Source: Novosphingobium pentaromativorans US6-1
GTDB taxonomy: Bacteria; Pseudomonadota; Alphaproteobacteria; Sphingomonadales; Sphingomonadaceae
Reading direction: 5' to 3'
Length of the DNA stretch: 64,000 nt
Assembly (NCBI RefSeq): GCF_000767465.1
Contig: NZ_CP009291.1
Span: 1,939,501 to 2,003,500 of the forward strand
The notes beneath the pieces are model-generated. The model worked only from the letters and a program-made list of their open reading frames with translations. It made no database searches and was not told the DNA's origin. This document shows, piece after piece, positions 51,579-62,117 of this stretch (positions are counted from its first letter, which is position 1; each line of letters begins with the position of its first letter). Made by a program: the position numbers and the translations under genes.

Positions 51579-53102
51579 TTATTCCTCGCGCATCGCCACG
51601 TGATGATCGTGGCCCGCGTCCTTCTCGCCCCGAGCGAGCCTGAAGACCACGCCTGACAGCGCCGCCAGCGCAATCAGGTTGGGCACGGCCATCGTCGCAT
51701 TGGCGATGTCGCCCAGACGCCACACCAGCTGCAACGGCTGGCTCGCGCCGATGAACACCGCAAAGCACCACAGCACGCGCCAGATGTAGTGCAGGATCTT
51801 CTCACCGCGCGCGCTGGCACCGGGCACCTTGTCGTAGAGGAAGGTGATCGCGCGCTCGCCGTAGTAGCTGAATGTCAGCAGGGTGGAGAAAACGAACAGG
51901 ATCAGCGCCAGCGAGGCGATGATACTGCCAATCGCAAGCCCCCCGATCTGTACCGGGAAAGCCGCGGCGAAGGCCCCCGAAGTCATCGCGAAGCCGGTCA
52001 GGTCGGACTGCCATGCGTGCTTCACCGCATGTCCGCCACCGGTGAAGTTGCCCTCTACGGTAAGGATCACCAGCGCGGTCATGGTGCAGATGACGATGGT
52101 ATCGATGAAAGTGCCCATCATCGCCATGCGGCCCTGCACTTCCGGGTCGTCGGTCTGGGCGACGGCGTGGGCCATCGGGGTCGTGCCCTGCCCGGCCTCG
52201 TTCGAAAACAGGCCGCGCGCGACGCCGGCGCGCAAGGCAAGCATGATCCCGGCGCCGACGAATCCGCCGACCGCCGACTGCCCCGAGAAGGCGCCGCCGA
52301 AGATGCGCCCGAAAGTCTCCGGAATGTCCTTGATGTCGAGCAGGATCGCGATGAGGGCCATGAGGATATAGGTGCCGGCCATGAACGGCACGATCTTCTC
52401 CGCGACGGCGCCGATGGACTTGATGCCGCCGATGATGACCACGAAGACGGCTATCGCGGCAATCAGGCCGCCGAGCCATTCGTCGATGCCGAACAGTTCG
52501 TTCATGCCGTCAGCCACCGCGTTCGCCTGGATGGCATTGCCGGTGATGATGGTCGAGATCAGCGTGCCGATGCAGAAGATGACCGCAAGCCAGGTCCACT
52601 TGGGGCCAAGGCCGCGCACGATGTAGGTCATCGGGCCGCCGCGCCAGTAGCCTTCCAGCGACTTCTCGCGGAAGCGGATCGCCAGCGAACCTTCGGCAAA
52701 GGCCAATGCCATGCCGATCAGGGCCGTGACCCACATCCAGAAGATCGCGCCCGGACCGCCCAGCGCAAGTGCGGTGGCGACGCCGGCCATGTTGCCGGTG
52801 CCGACCTGTCCGGACAGCGCAGTCGAAAGTGCGGCAAATGGACTGATTTCACCCGACCCGGCGCCCTTGCGTTCCCCGAAAAGGCCGGCAAAGGCATTGC
52901 CCAGCTTGCGCAGCGGATAGAAGCGCAGGCCGATCATCATGTACAGGCCGATGCCCAGCAGAACGATGACCATCGGCGGGAAAGGCAGGACGATCGCCCC
53001 GTCCCAGGTGCCGCCCCAGATGAAGTCCGAGATATTGGTGATACGGTCGATCAGGCTGGTATCCTGCTGCGCTGCAGCTGCCGCCATGTTCAAGATTGTC
53101 AT
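51579..53102 (-). CDS. Amino acid:sodium symporter, AGCS family
   Basis: A 507-residue transporter with about eleven membrane helices. 'FAALSTALSGQVGTGNMAGV' is the AGCS signature near residue 100, and 'ARGLFSNEAGQGTTPMAHA' lies in the middle. Members import alanine, glycine or related amino acids with sodium. The adjacent serine deaminase gene is suggestive but the substrate is not defined. The C-terminus is His/Glu-rich ('DAGHDHHVAMREE'). Confidence 0.93.
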   Translation of the reverse strand: MTILNMAAAAAQQDTSLIDRITNISDFIWGGTWDGAIVLPFPPMVIVLLGIGLYMMIGLRFYPLRKLGNAFAGLFGERKGAGSGEISPFAALSTALSGQVGTGNMAGVATALALGGPGAIFWMWVTALIGMALAFAEGSLAIRFREKSLEGYWRGGPMTYIVRGLGPKWTWLAVIFCIGTLISTIITGNAIQANAVADGMNELFGIDEWLGGLIAAIAVFVVIIGGIKSIGAVAEKIVPFMAGTYILMALIAILLDIKDIPETFGRIFGGAFSGQSAVGGFVGAGIMLALRAGVARGLFSNEAGQGTTPMAHAVAQTDDPEVQGRMAMMGTFIDTIVICTMTALVILTVEGNFTGGGHAVKHAWQSDLTGFAMTSGAFAAAFPVQIGGLAIGSIIASLALILFVFSTLLTFSYYGERAITFLYDKVPGASARGEKILHYIWRVLWCFAVFIGASQPLQLVWRLGDIANATMAVPNLIALAALSGVVFRLARGEKDAGHDHHVAMREE

Positions 53103-53245
53103 TCGCTGGCTTTCCCCTGATTGCTGCCTTGCGAGGTTTTCTGCCCGTTCTGTGGATCGACGGGCTCAATTGCGGAATCGTGAACTAAAGTTGCGCGATG
53201 GGAAAGGTCCTATCCGCAACGGGTGAAGGGTCCACCGCTCAGCCA

Positions 53246-54625
<1,380 letters not shown>

Positions 54626-54745
54626 TGCTGGGGACTACTCCTGCGTAGGGCTGAGGTCATGCCCGGAGCCTTGCGGCCTCGAGGGGACACTAAGTAGGAA
54701 GACGCAGGAATAGGCCCGCACCTCATTAGGTCACGGGCCAAGGCG

Positions 54746-55513
54746 TCAAATTCCGGCATACCAGGCGTAGGCGCCCTGGTCCTCCCAATAGCCGCCCCTG
54801 CCTCCGTAGAGCCCATCGAGCGACGCGCGCGCCTCGATGCGGGTCACGAACTTGGCGTGCTTGTAGCCTAGCTGCTTTTCGACGCGCAGGCGCAGCGGCG
54901 CACCGTGCTGCTGCTCAAGCGGCCTGCCATTCATCTGCCAGGCCAGGATCGTCTGGGGATGGAATGCATCGACGAGATCGATGGATTCGTAGTAGGGCCG
55001 CCCGCGATAGAGATCGGCGCAGTGGAAGACGATGTACTGCGCCTCGGGCTTGAGCCGCGCGAGATCGAGGACTTGGGCGAGGCGCGGCCCCTGCCACTGG
55101 CCGATCGCGCTCCAGCCTTCGACGCAGTCGTGCCGGGTGATCTGCTTGCGCTGGGGCAATTGCCTCAGCGCGGTGAGCGGGATCGCCAGCGGCCGTTCGA
55201 CCAGCCCGTCCACCTTGAGCGACCAGTTCGCAAATCCCTGCGCAAGGTGGCGGCGATATTCCTCGCCTGCGCCTTCGCGGCTGCCGTTGGCGCGGAACAC
55301 CGGCGACATGTCGCCGGCGGAGAACTCACGCGCAAGGGCATTGCGGCCCAGCGCGCGCTGGCTGGCCTTGTGCAGGTCTTCCCCGCTTTCGAGCGCGGAG
55401 CGGAAGGCGGGATTCTCGAAGAGCTTGTCGCAGCCCGACAGGAGCAGGCCGCCGGTCCCGACCACCCCGGTACGGATCAGGGTGCGGCGCGAAAGGATCA
55501 ACTGGCGGCTCAT
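54746..55513 (-). CDS. Molybdopterin-dependent oxidoreductase, MsrP/sulfite-oxidase type
   Basis: A 255-residue molybdoenzyme. The signal has a twin-arginine motif ('SRRTLIRTGVVGTG') and then a lipobox-like 'LLSGC' (Cys28). The Mo-coordinating cysteine is in 'TRHDCVEGWSAIGQW'. 'YESIDLVDAFHPQTILAWQM' and 'PLRLRVEKQLGYKHAKFV' match the sulfite-oxidase fold. MsrP reduces oxidised methionines in periplasmic proteins; the same fold also oxidises sulfite. It overlaps the cytochrome b gene by four bases, so that protein is its likely redox partner. The substrate is not settled by sequence. Confidence 0.87.
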   Translation of the reverse strand: MSRQLILSRRTLIRTGVVGTGGLLLSGCDKLFENPAFRSALESGEDLHKASQRALGRNALAREFSAGDMSPVFRANGSREGAGEEYRRHLAQGFANWSLKVDGLVERPLAIPLTALRQLPQRKQITRHDCVEGWSAIGQWQGPRLAQVLDLARLKPEAQYIVFHCADLYRGRPYYESIDLVDAFHPQTILAWQMNGRPLEQQHGAPLRLRVEKQLGYKHAKFVTRIEARASLDGLYGGRGGYWEDQGAYAWYAGI

Positions 55514-56364
55514 TGGCCTTTCTCCTTCGGCAGCCGGTACCTGCCGGTAATCATCGAGCGCACTTCGTTGATGGGCCCGGCCAGCACGACCATGACAATG
55601 TGCACGACGAAGAAGGCCACGAGCAGGAAGGCGCAGATGAAATGGACCGAGCGCGCCGATTGCCGCCCGCCGAACAGTTCGGTGACGATGGGCGCCCACG
55701 CATCGGTGCCCGGCGACATGGCAAGGCCGGTGACGATCATCAAGGGCAGCAACCCGAACAGGACACCGGCATAGGCGAGCTTCTGCAAGGCATTGTAGCG
55801 CAGCGCCGCCGAGCCTTTCGGGAAACGCAGGCGCGCGTGCTGCTTCACGTCATGCCACAGGTGCCGCGGGCTCCATTCCCTGCGGGTGATATGGATGTCG
55901 CGCCGCAAGTGCCCGTTGACCAGCGACCAGAGCAGGTACGCCAGCAACCCGAGAGCCAGCACCCATGCGAAGGCAAGGTGCCAGATACGCGCGCCGGCCA
56001 GGCTGTAACGCGAAGGGATCGTCACCCAGGACGGGAAGGCATAGCGTTGCTGGCGCCCGTCGCCGTCCTCCCACAGGCCGAGGACGCCGGTGGTGTCGAC
56101 CCGCGCGTCGCCTACCTGCAGAAACCCGCTGTACTCGCCGGTCCGGGTATTCTGCAGGGTGCCGATCTTGAGCCAGGGCCGGTCGAAGTTCGCCCCGTAT
56201 TCGCCCCAGTAGAGCCGCGGGTGGGCATTGAAGATCATCAGACCGCTCATCAGCATCACGAGCAAGGTGACGGCATTGATCCAGTGCCAGAGGCGGGTCG
56301 AAAGGCGATGGCGGCGCACGAGGTCTCCGCCTTGCGCGCGCTCGGGTGATTCCTGTTTTCCCAT
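55510..56364 (-). CDS. Membrane cytochrome b partner of the molybdoenzyme
   Basis: A 284-residue protein with four to five membrane helices. Heme-binding histidines can be placed in 'RLSTRLWHWINAVTLLVMLM', 'RIWHLAFAWVLAL' and 'RSVHFICAFLLVAFFVVHIV'. The large loop after the first helix (about residues 45-110) holds a Gly/Asp-rich segment and is extracytoplasmic. It is longer than MsrQ (about 200) and resembles the cytochrome b561/Ni-hydrogenase b family. It would pass quinol electrons to or from the molybdoenzyme. An AAGGAG ribosome site fixes the start. Confidence 0.88.
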   Translation of the reverse strand: MGKQESPERAQGGDLVRRHRLSTRLWHWINAVTLLVMLMSGLMIFNAHPRLYWGEYGANFDRPWLKIGTLQNTRTGEYSGFLQVGDARVDTTGVLGLWEDGDGRQQRYAFPSWVTIPSRYSLAGARIWHLAFAWVLALGLLAYLLWSLVNGHLRRDIHITRREWSPRHLWHDVKQHARLRFPKGSAALRYNALQKLAYAGVLFGLLPLMIVTGLAMSPGTDAWAPIVTELFGGRQSARSVHFICAFLLVAFFVVHIVMVVLAGPINEVRSMITGRYRLPKEKGQ

Positions 56365-56383
56365 CCCTGCCGGCTCCTTTCGA

Positions 56384-56800
56384 CTATTGACCCAGAAGGT
56401 GGATCGCCACCTGCCGGCGATGCGGCATGCGGCGGTGCTCGGCAAGGTAGATGCCCTGCCAGGTGCCCAGCGCCATCCTCCCGCCGATCACCGGGATCGA
56501 CAGGTTCACGCCGGTCAGCGTCGCGCGCAGGTGCGCGGGCATGTCGTCGGGCCCCTCATCGTCATGCGCGTAGTGATCGCCTTCAGGCGCAAGGCGCTCC
56601 AGCCAGTCGAGCAGGTCGCTGCGCACTTCGCGCGCGGCGTTCTCCTGGATCAGTAGCGACGCCGAGGTATGACGGCAAAGCAGGGTCAGCAGCCCTTCAT
56701 CCACGCCTTGTGCGGCAAGCCATTCGGCAACTGCGCGCGTGATCTCGGTCAGGCCCCGTCCGGGCGTGTCGATGGAAAGGAGTGTGGTGGCTTGCTGCAT
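56384..56800 (-). CDS. YjbQ-family protein (secondary thiamine-phosphate synthase fold)
   Basis: A 138-residue protein of the UPF0047/YjbQ family. 'LTLLCRHTSASLLIQENA', 'GDHYAHDDEGPDDMPAHLRA' and 'LGTWQGIYLAEHR' are the conserved blocks, with His and Asp residues around the active pocket. YjbQ proteins can complement thiamine-phosphate synthase mutants weakly; the main role is unclear. It lies 19 bases ahead of the cytochrome b gene and may share its transcript. The ATG at 56800 has a weak ribosome site. Confidence 0.88.
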   Translation of the reverse strand: MQQATTLLSIDTPGRGLTEITRAVAEWLAAQGVDEGLLTLLCRHTSASLLIQENAAREVRSDLLDWLERLAPEGDHYAHDDEGPDDMPAHLRATLTGVNLSIPVIGGRMALGTWQGIYLAEHRRMPHRRQVAIHLLGQ

Positions 56801-57122
56801 GGAGAGCGCGATACTGCGCCGGGTCAGGCGGGCTTTCAACCTGTTCCGTTCGAAAGGAGACGGAAGGCATCCATTCACCGCAACGGATATAACTTTCATG
56901 CAATCATGATTCGCCAAAGGCGGCTTCCCCAGCTTCCGACTCCAAATCAACCACCTGTTAACAGGGGTCAAAAGCCTCTCTAGGGGCGATAGCAAGATAT
57001 AGATTTGTCACGAGACTATAATAATTTTGAAAGCGAACTGTCGCCGAACTGTTCGACGCTCGTAACAAACCGTTCCTAGTCGGCGCCCCCGAAGACAGAT
57101 CACTTCAGGGGAAATCTTCGAG
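56801..57122. other. Regulatory region upstream of the TonB receptor gene
   Basis: A 322-base gene-free stretch between divergent genes, A+T-rich at 56940-57035. A perfect TATAAT lies at 57017-57022 without a well-placed -35 box. Two direct repeats CGAACTGT at 57034-57041 and 57045-57052, 11 bases apart, follow it and could be a repressor site. Confidence 0.5.
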
Positions 57123-59732
57123 ATGACACATATTTCGTACCGCGCGGCGGGCCTCGCCAGCGCGCTGGCCATTGCAGTATCCGGCGCCGGGATGGCGCGG
57201 GCTGCGGAATCCGGAGCTTCCGACCTTGCCGCCGCCGAAGCGGGCGTTGCACCGCAGGACGACATGATCCCGGGCGGAGAAATCGGTAACACCATCATCG
57301 TCACCGGCACCATCCTCGCCTCGCAGCAGGCCTCGGTCGAAGCCAAGCGCAAGGCCGACAACCTCAGCGACATCGCCGCAGCCGACGCCGTTGGCCGCTT
57401 CCCGGACCAGAACGCCGCGGCCGCGCTGGCGCGCCTGCCCGCCGTCGCCGTGCAGCGCGACCAGGGACAGGAGCGCTACATCCAGGTGCGCGGCGCGCCC
57501 AACCGCTGGACCTCGGTTTCCATCGACGGTATCCCGATGGTCGGTGTCGACGAAGGCGGCGACACCCGCGCCTACCGCTTCGACGCGATCCCGGCGGTGA
57601 TGCTCTCGGAAATGGTGGTCAACAAGTCGCTGACCTCGGACATGCAGGCCGATGCGATCGTCGCGACGATCGACCTGCGCACCTATTCGCCGATGGAACA
57701 GCGCGGCCTGCACGTCTCGGGCGATCTGGGCTACGGGTTCATGGGCCTGGGCGGCGGCGAACAGCGCCAGGGCTCGCTGCGCCTGTCATGGTCCAACGAC
57801 AATTTCGGCTTCGTGCTGGGCGGTTCGCACTATCGCCGCAAGCAGCTTACCGACAACCGCGAGGTGGGTGCCTACGACGCCAATGGCCCGACCGAATTCG
57901 ACATTCGCCAGTATGAACTCGAACGCTGGAACAACGGCCTGTTCGGCGCCGTGGAATACAGCCCGGAAGCCGGCCAGCGCATTTATGCCAAGGCCATCTT
58001 CTCGGAGTTCAACGACGACGAACAGCGCAACCAGTACGAACTGCGGCTCGACAAGGCGGCGGGCGGCACCCGCGGCTTCTCTTCGGGCGACCTGACCGGC
58101 GTGCCGATGCGCGGCAGCTTCAACTACGGCGAATACCGCAATCGCAACTACATCGGCACGATCGGCGGCGAGTACGACGACCTGGACGGTTTCACGGCCG
58201 CGGTGAAACTCAACTACACCCGCACCGAAAACAGCAGCTACCTGCCGCTCGTCCAGTCATCGACCAGCGGGGCCGACAACCTCTCGTTCTCCTACGATGC
58301 CAGCAATCCGAACTTCCCGATCGTCTCGCTGACCAGCGGCGCGTTCAACCAGGCGAGCCTCTCGGTCGCCGGTACTTACATGATCGGCGCCAGACAGGAG
58401 ACGGTCTCGGACAGCTACACCGCCAAGGTCGACTTTTCGAAGGAGATGGGCGACCTGACCCTTTCGGGCGGCGGGCTCTATGCCGACCGCGACATAGCCG
58501 GGAACAACTTCTCGTTCTCCAACCTGACGTTCCTCGGCGCGCTCGGCTCGGTGGTCGGCCAGCCGTTCGACGTGAACAGCTACGTCACCGACAAGGCCTG
58601 GGACACCGACTTCCCGCTCGGCCTGCAGTTCAACTACGTCGACAATGTCGCCATGCGCCGCGATATCGACAGCCTGCTCGCGAGGCTGGAAACCGCAGGG
58701 CTCTACGATCCCGCGGCCGACATTCCGGCCAGCGACCGCTACGCCCAGCGCGAGAAGACGCTCGCGGGCTATGTCTCGGCCAAGCTCGAAACCGGTGCGC
58801 TGACCGCGATTGCCGGCCTGCGCGTCGAGAACTACGTGCTCGACAATTCCGGCTCGGTCCTTTCGGACGGCGCCTACACGCCGCTCACCTTCCACAAGAG
58901 CCGGACCGACTTCTTCCCGAGCCTCAACCTCAAGTACGAGGCCAGTAACGACGTGGTCCTGCGCCTTGCCGGGCAACGCGGCGTATCGCGCCCGGCCTAC
59001 GGCGCGATCCGCGTCGGCGCCTCGATCAACGATACGGCATCGCCTGGCGAAATCACCGGCGGCAACCCGCTGCTCAAGCCAGAGTACACCTGGGGCCTCG
59101 ACGCCAGCGTCGAATACTACCTGCCGGGCAACGGCCTGCTCTCGGTTGCAGGTTTCTCCCGCTGGGTCGACAACGTGCTGTACTCCAGCCAGCAGCCGGT
59201 CGGCTCCGACTTCTACAGCTTCGGCGGCGTCGACCGTTCGGGCTACCTGCTCAGCGGCACCTTCAACGGCAAGCACGGCAAGCTCTACGGCGTCGAGTTC
59301 AACGCGCAGAAGCAGTTCGACTTCCTGCCCGCACCGCTCGACGGCTTCGGCTTCCAGGGCAACCTGACCCTGCTCGACGGCGACTTCGATACCCCCACGC
59401 AGGAGGGCATCCCCTTCCAGGGCATGTCGAAGACGATCGCCAATGCCTCGCTGTTCTATGAAAAGTACGGCTTCTCCGGCCGCGTCAGCTACCAGTGGCG
59501 TTCGCACTGGCTGGATACGCTGGGCGGACTTGGCAGCGGCGAATACCGCCAGGGCTACGAGAACCTCGACGTTTCGCTGCGCTATGCGGTGAACGAGAAC
59601 TTCACGCTCTTCGCCGACCTCGCCAACCTCACCAACGAAACGTACATCGCCTACGCCAACACCCCGGCAACGCCAACCGAAGTCGAGCGCATCGGTTCGC
59701 GCTACCTCTTCGGCGTGCGCTTCGGCTTCTGA
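57123..59732 (+). CDS. TonB-dependent outer-membrane receptor
   Basis: An 869-residue receptor with a signal peptide (about residues 1-28), a plug domain (about 55-165: 'AAADAVGRFPDQNAAAALAR', 'RYIQVRGAPNRWTSVSIDG') and a 22-strand barrel ending 'YLFGVRFGF' with a terminal aromatic. The plug style, 'GRFPDQN', is of the Xanthomonas/Caulobacter TonB class often tied to carbohydrate or phosphate-ester uptake. There is no N-terminal signalling domain for a sigma factor. A phosphatase gene follows after 17 bases, so the cargo may be a phosphorylated compound. Confidence 0.95.
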   Translation: MTHISYRAAGLASALAIAVSGAGMARAAESGASDLAAAEAGVAPQDDMIPGGEIGNTIIVTGTILASQQASVEAKRKADNLSDIAAADAVGRFPDQNAAAALARLPAVAVQRDQGQERYIQVRGAPNRWTSVSIDGIPMVGVDEGGDTRAYRFDAIPAVMLSEMVVNKSLTSDMQADAIVATIDLRTYSPMEQRGLHVSGDLGYGFMGLGGGEQRQGSLRLSWSNDNFGFVLGGSHYRRKQLTDNREVGAYDANGPTEFDIRQYELERWNNGLFGAVEYSPEAGQRIYAKAIFSEFNDDEQRNQYELRLDKAAGGTRGFSSGDLTGVPMRGSFNYGEYRNRNYIGTIGGEYDDLDGFTAAVKLNYTRTENSSYLPLVQSSTSGADNLSFSYDASNPNFPIVSLTSGAFNQASLSVAGTYMIGARQETVSDSYTAKVDFSKEMGDLTLSGGGLYADRDIAGNNFSFSNLTFLGALGSVVGQPFDVNSYVTDKAWDTDFPLGLQFNYVDNVAMRRDIDSLLARLETAGLYDPAADIPASDRYAQREKTLAGYVSAKLETGALTAIAGLRVENYVLDNSGSVLSDGAYTPLTFHKSRTDFFPSLNLKYEASNDVVLRLAGQRGVSRPAYGAIRVGASINDTASPGEITGGNPLLKPEYTWGLDASVEYYLPGNGLLSVAGFSRWVDNVLYSSQQPVGSDFYSFGGVDRSGYLLSGTFNGKHGKLYGVEFNAQKQFDFLPAPLDGFGFQGNLTLLDGDFDTPTQEGIPFQGMSKTIANASLFYEKYGFSGRVSYQWRSHWLDTLGGLGSGEYRQGYENLDVSLRYAVNENFTLFADLANLTNETYIAYANTPATPTEVERIGSRYLFGVRFGF

Positions 59733-59749
59733 TCGAGAAAGACATCCGC

Positions 59750-60802
59750 ATGCGTAACACCACCTGCACCGCCGTCGTTGCCGTGCTCGCCGTGCTGGCG
59801 TCCTCTCCCGCGTCCGCGCGGGAGATGGCGACCCTCACCCGTCTCGACGCGCAGACCGTCGAGCTTGATCGGGGCGACGAGGCCTCGGCTTCGATCTGGA
59901 TCAGCGCCGATACGACCATCGACGATGGCGACCGGCGCGTCACCGCCACCGGCAAGGAGCGCAAGGTCAAACTGGCGCTCCCCGCCGACGCGCGTCGCTA
60001 CGTCATCCTCCTTGGTGAAAACGGCCACTCGACCGTCGTTGCCGAGCGCGTGCTGCCGCTGCAGCAGGGCAGCAACTTCCGCGACATCGGCGGTTACGTG
60101 ACGAGGGACGGCCATCAGGTTCGCTGGGGCAAGGCATTCCGTTCTGGGGCGATGCCGCTGCTCTCCGACGCCGACTATGCCCTGATCGACCAGCTCCGCA
60201 TCGACAGCGTCGTCGACCTGCGCTCCATCGAAGAACGCGAAGTCGCGCCCGACTTCGTCGACGATCGCACCGGCGCCCTGTTCCTTGCCAACGACTATTC
60301 GCTCAAGCCGCTACTGGCGGCCTATGGCGCTGGCGATGGCGAGAACACCTACAAGGGCATGGAAAAGATGCTCGTGCCCCAGTTCCGCTCGCTGTTCCGC
60401 CGCCTGCTGGCGGATGAGGGCGCGGTGATCTACCACTGCTCGGCCGGTCAGGACCGCACCGGCATGGCCACCGCCCTGATCTACGATCTGCTGGGCGTCG
60501 ACCGCGAGACGATCCTCAAGGACTATCACCTCTCGACCGCGCTGCGCCGCCCGCAGTTCGAGATGCCCAAGGTCGATCCGAAGGACTATCCGAACAATCC
60601 CATCGTCGCGATGTACATGTCGGGCGACGAGAAGCAGCGGCAGGTCGTCCAGCCGCTCTACACGCCGAGCGGGGCCTCGCACCTTGCGCAGTTCTTCACC
60701 TATCTCGACCAGCAGTACGGCGGGACCGAAGGCTACCTGAAGCAGGAAGTCGGACTGACCGACGCGGACTTCGCCAAGCTGCGCCGCGAACTGCTCGACT
60801 GA
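59750..60802 (+). CDS. Secreted tyrosine-type phosphatase (Y_phosphatase3-like)
   Basis: A 350-residue protein with a Sec signal ('VLAVLASSPASA', residues 12-23). An N-terminal strand-rich region of about 80 residues is followed by 'NFRDIGGYVTRDGHQVRWGK', the opening of the Y_phosphatase3 family, and the P-loop 'HCSAGQDRTG' with Cys230 and Arg236. The active enzyme would sit in the periplasm. Related enzymes act on phosphotyrosine, phosphoinositides or phytate-like esters. Coupled to the TonB receptor upstream; substrate release from imported esters is an inference. Confidence 0.9.
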   Translation: MRNTTCTAVVAVLAVLASSPASAREMATLTRLDAQTVELDRGDEASASIWISADTTIDDGDRRVTATGKERKVKLALPADARRYVILLGENGHSTVVAERVLPLQQGSNFRDIGGYVTRDGHQVRWGKAFRSGAMPLLSDADYALIDQLRIDSVVDLRSIEEREVAPDFVDDRTGALFLANDYSLKPLLAAYGAGDGENTYKGMEKMLVPQFRSLFRRLLADEGAVIYHCSAGQDRTGMATALIYDLLGVDRETILKDYHLSTALRRPQFEMPKVDPKDYPNNPIVAMYMSGDEKQRQVVQPLYTPSGASHLAQFFTYLDQQYGGTEGYLKQEVGLTDADFAKLRRELLD

Positions 60803-60823
60803 ACGGAGGCTATGGGACGGAGC

Positions 60824-60844
60824 GCCCGGGTCTCAGTCCCGGGC
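60824..60844. terminator. GC-rich hairpin between convergent genes
   Basis: A perfect 7-bp palindrome (GCCCGGG with CCCGGGC) around the loop TCTCAGT, which contains the stop of the minus-strand gene. It lies 22 bases past the phosphatase stop. There is no T-run, so its strength as a terminator is uncertain. Confidence 0.4.
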
Positions 60845-62092
60845 GTCCACCGCCACCTGCATGTCGGCCGCATGGGCCGATTCCGGTTCGGCCGCAGCGG
60901 GCGGCTCACCGATCACCGTGTCGAAGCGCGCGCCCTTCTCGAGCGTGCGATGGACCGGGCACCGCTCGGCCATCTCAAGCATCCGTTGGCGCTGTTCGGA
61001 GTCGATTTCGCCTTCGATCGCAATGCGGCGGGTAAAGACATCGGGCTGCGCCTGCCCGTTCTCGCGGCGATGGCCGACTGCCGTGCGGATACGCGTGACC
61101 GGCAGGCCCTTGTGATCGGCATAGAGGCGCAGCGTCATCGCCGTGCAGGCCGCCAGCGCAGAAGAAAGCAGGTCATAGGGCGAAGGGCCGGAGCCGAGCC
61201 CGCCGACATTGCGCGGCTCGTCGGCGAGGAAGCGCGCGCCGCCCGCCGAGATCGCCAGCTGGAACTTGCCCACCCCGGTTTCTTCGGCCAGCACGTCCTC
61301 GCTCGGGCGCGGTGCGGGAACCGCTTGCGGCAGGTCGAGATAGCGCGCCGCCCAGGCCAGCACGACGCCCGCAACATAGTCCGCATCCCCCTTGCGCGTA
61401 AGCAGGTGGTCGGCATCGTCCAGCGTCACGAAGCTCTTGGGATGCAGCGCCGCAGTGAAGATCTTGGTCGCCTGCGCCAGCGGCACCGTATCGTCCAAGG
61501 GGGCATGCATGATCAGCAGTGGCTTGCGCAGGGCCTTGAGCGCCGCGCCGAGATCGGTTGCGCGCAATTCCTCGACCATCGACTTGCCGACGCGAAACGG
61601 ACGTCCGGCCAGATGGACATCGGCCTCCCCGTCGCGCTCCAGCGCCAGAAGCGCCTCGTCGCCAAAATGGTGCATCGCCACCTGCAGCGAGAATGGCGCG
61701 CCGATCGTCGCCACCGCGCGCGCCGAGGCGATCCGGCCCGCCGCGGCAATCGCCGCCGCGCCGCCCATGCTGTGACCGATCAGCAGCGAAGGCGCCATGC
61801 CCTCGCCCGTCATCGCTTCGGCGGCGGCGATCACGTCGGCGACATCGGCGCTGAACCTGGAGGCAGCGAATTCGCCCTCGCTGGCGCCGAGCCCGGCAAA
61901 GTCGAAGCGCAGCACGCCGATGCCCTGCGCCGCCAGCGCGCGGCCCACGCGCACCGCGGCCAGGTTGTCCTTCCCGCAGGTAAAGCAATGCGCGAAGATC
62001 GCCCAGCCCCGGGCCCGGCCGTCCGGCACGTCGAGACGGCCGGACAGGCGATGTCCATTGGCTCCTGTGAAATCGAATGCCCTTGCGGCCAT
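60833..62092 (-). CDS. Fused alpha/beta-hydrolase and OsmC-family protein
   Basis: A 419-residue two-domain protein. Residues 1-250 are an alpha/beta hydrolase with nucleophile elbow 'LLIGHSMGGAAAIAAAG' and 'HAPLDDTVPLAQA'. Residues about 275-400 are an OsmC domain with the peroxidatic-type cysteine in 'SSALAACTAMTLRLYADHKG' and a second conserved Cys in 'MAERCPVHRTL'. Such fusions are common in Alphaproteobacteria and may link ester cleavage to thiol-based hydroperoxide reduction. It is followed upstream by a separate OsmC gene. Confidence 0.92.
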   Translation of the reverse strand: MAARAFDFTGANGHRLSGRLDVPDGRARGWAIFAHCFTCGKDNLAAVRVGRALAAQGIGVLRFDFAGLGASEGEFAASRFSADVADVIAAAEAMTGEGMAPSLLIGHSMGGAAAIAAAGRIASARAVATIGAPFSLQVAMHHFGDEALLALERDGEADVHLAGRPFRVGKSMVEELRATDLGAALKALRKPLLIMHAPLDDTVPLAQATKIFTAALHPKSFVTLDDADHLLTRKGDADYVAGVVLAWAARYLDLPQAVPAPRPSEDVLAEETGVGKFQLAISAGGARFLADEPRNVGGLGSGPSPYDLLSSALAACTAMTLRLYADHKGLPVTRIRTAVGHRRENGQAQPDVFTRRIAIEGEIDSEQRQRMLEMAERCPVHRTLEKGARFDTVIGEPPAAAEPESAHAADMQVAVDARD

Positions 62093-62117
62093 GTTGTGCT
62101 CCTCAGCGCGCCGCCGG

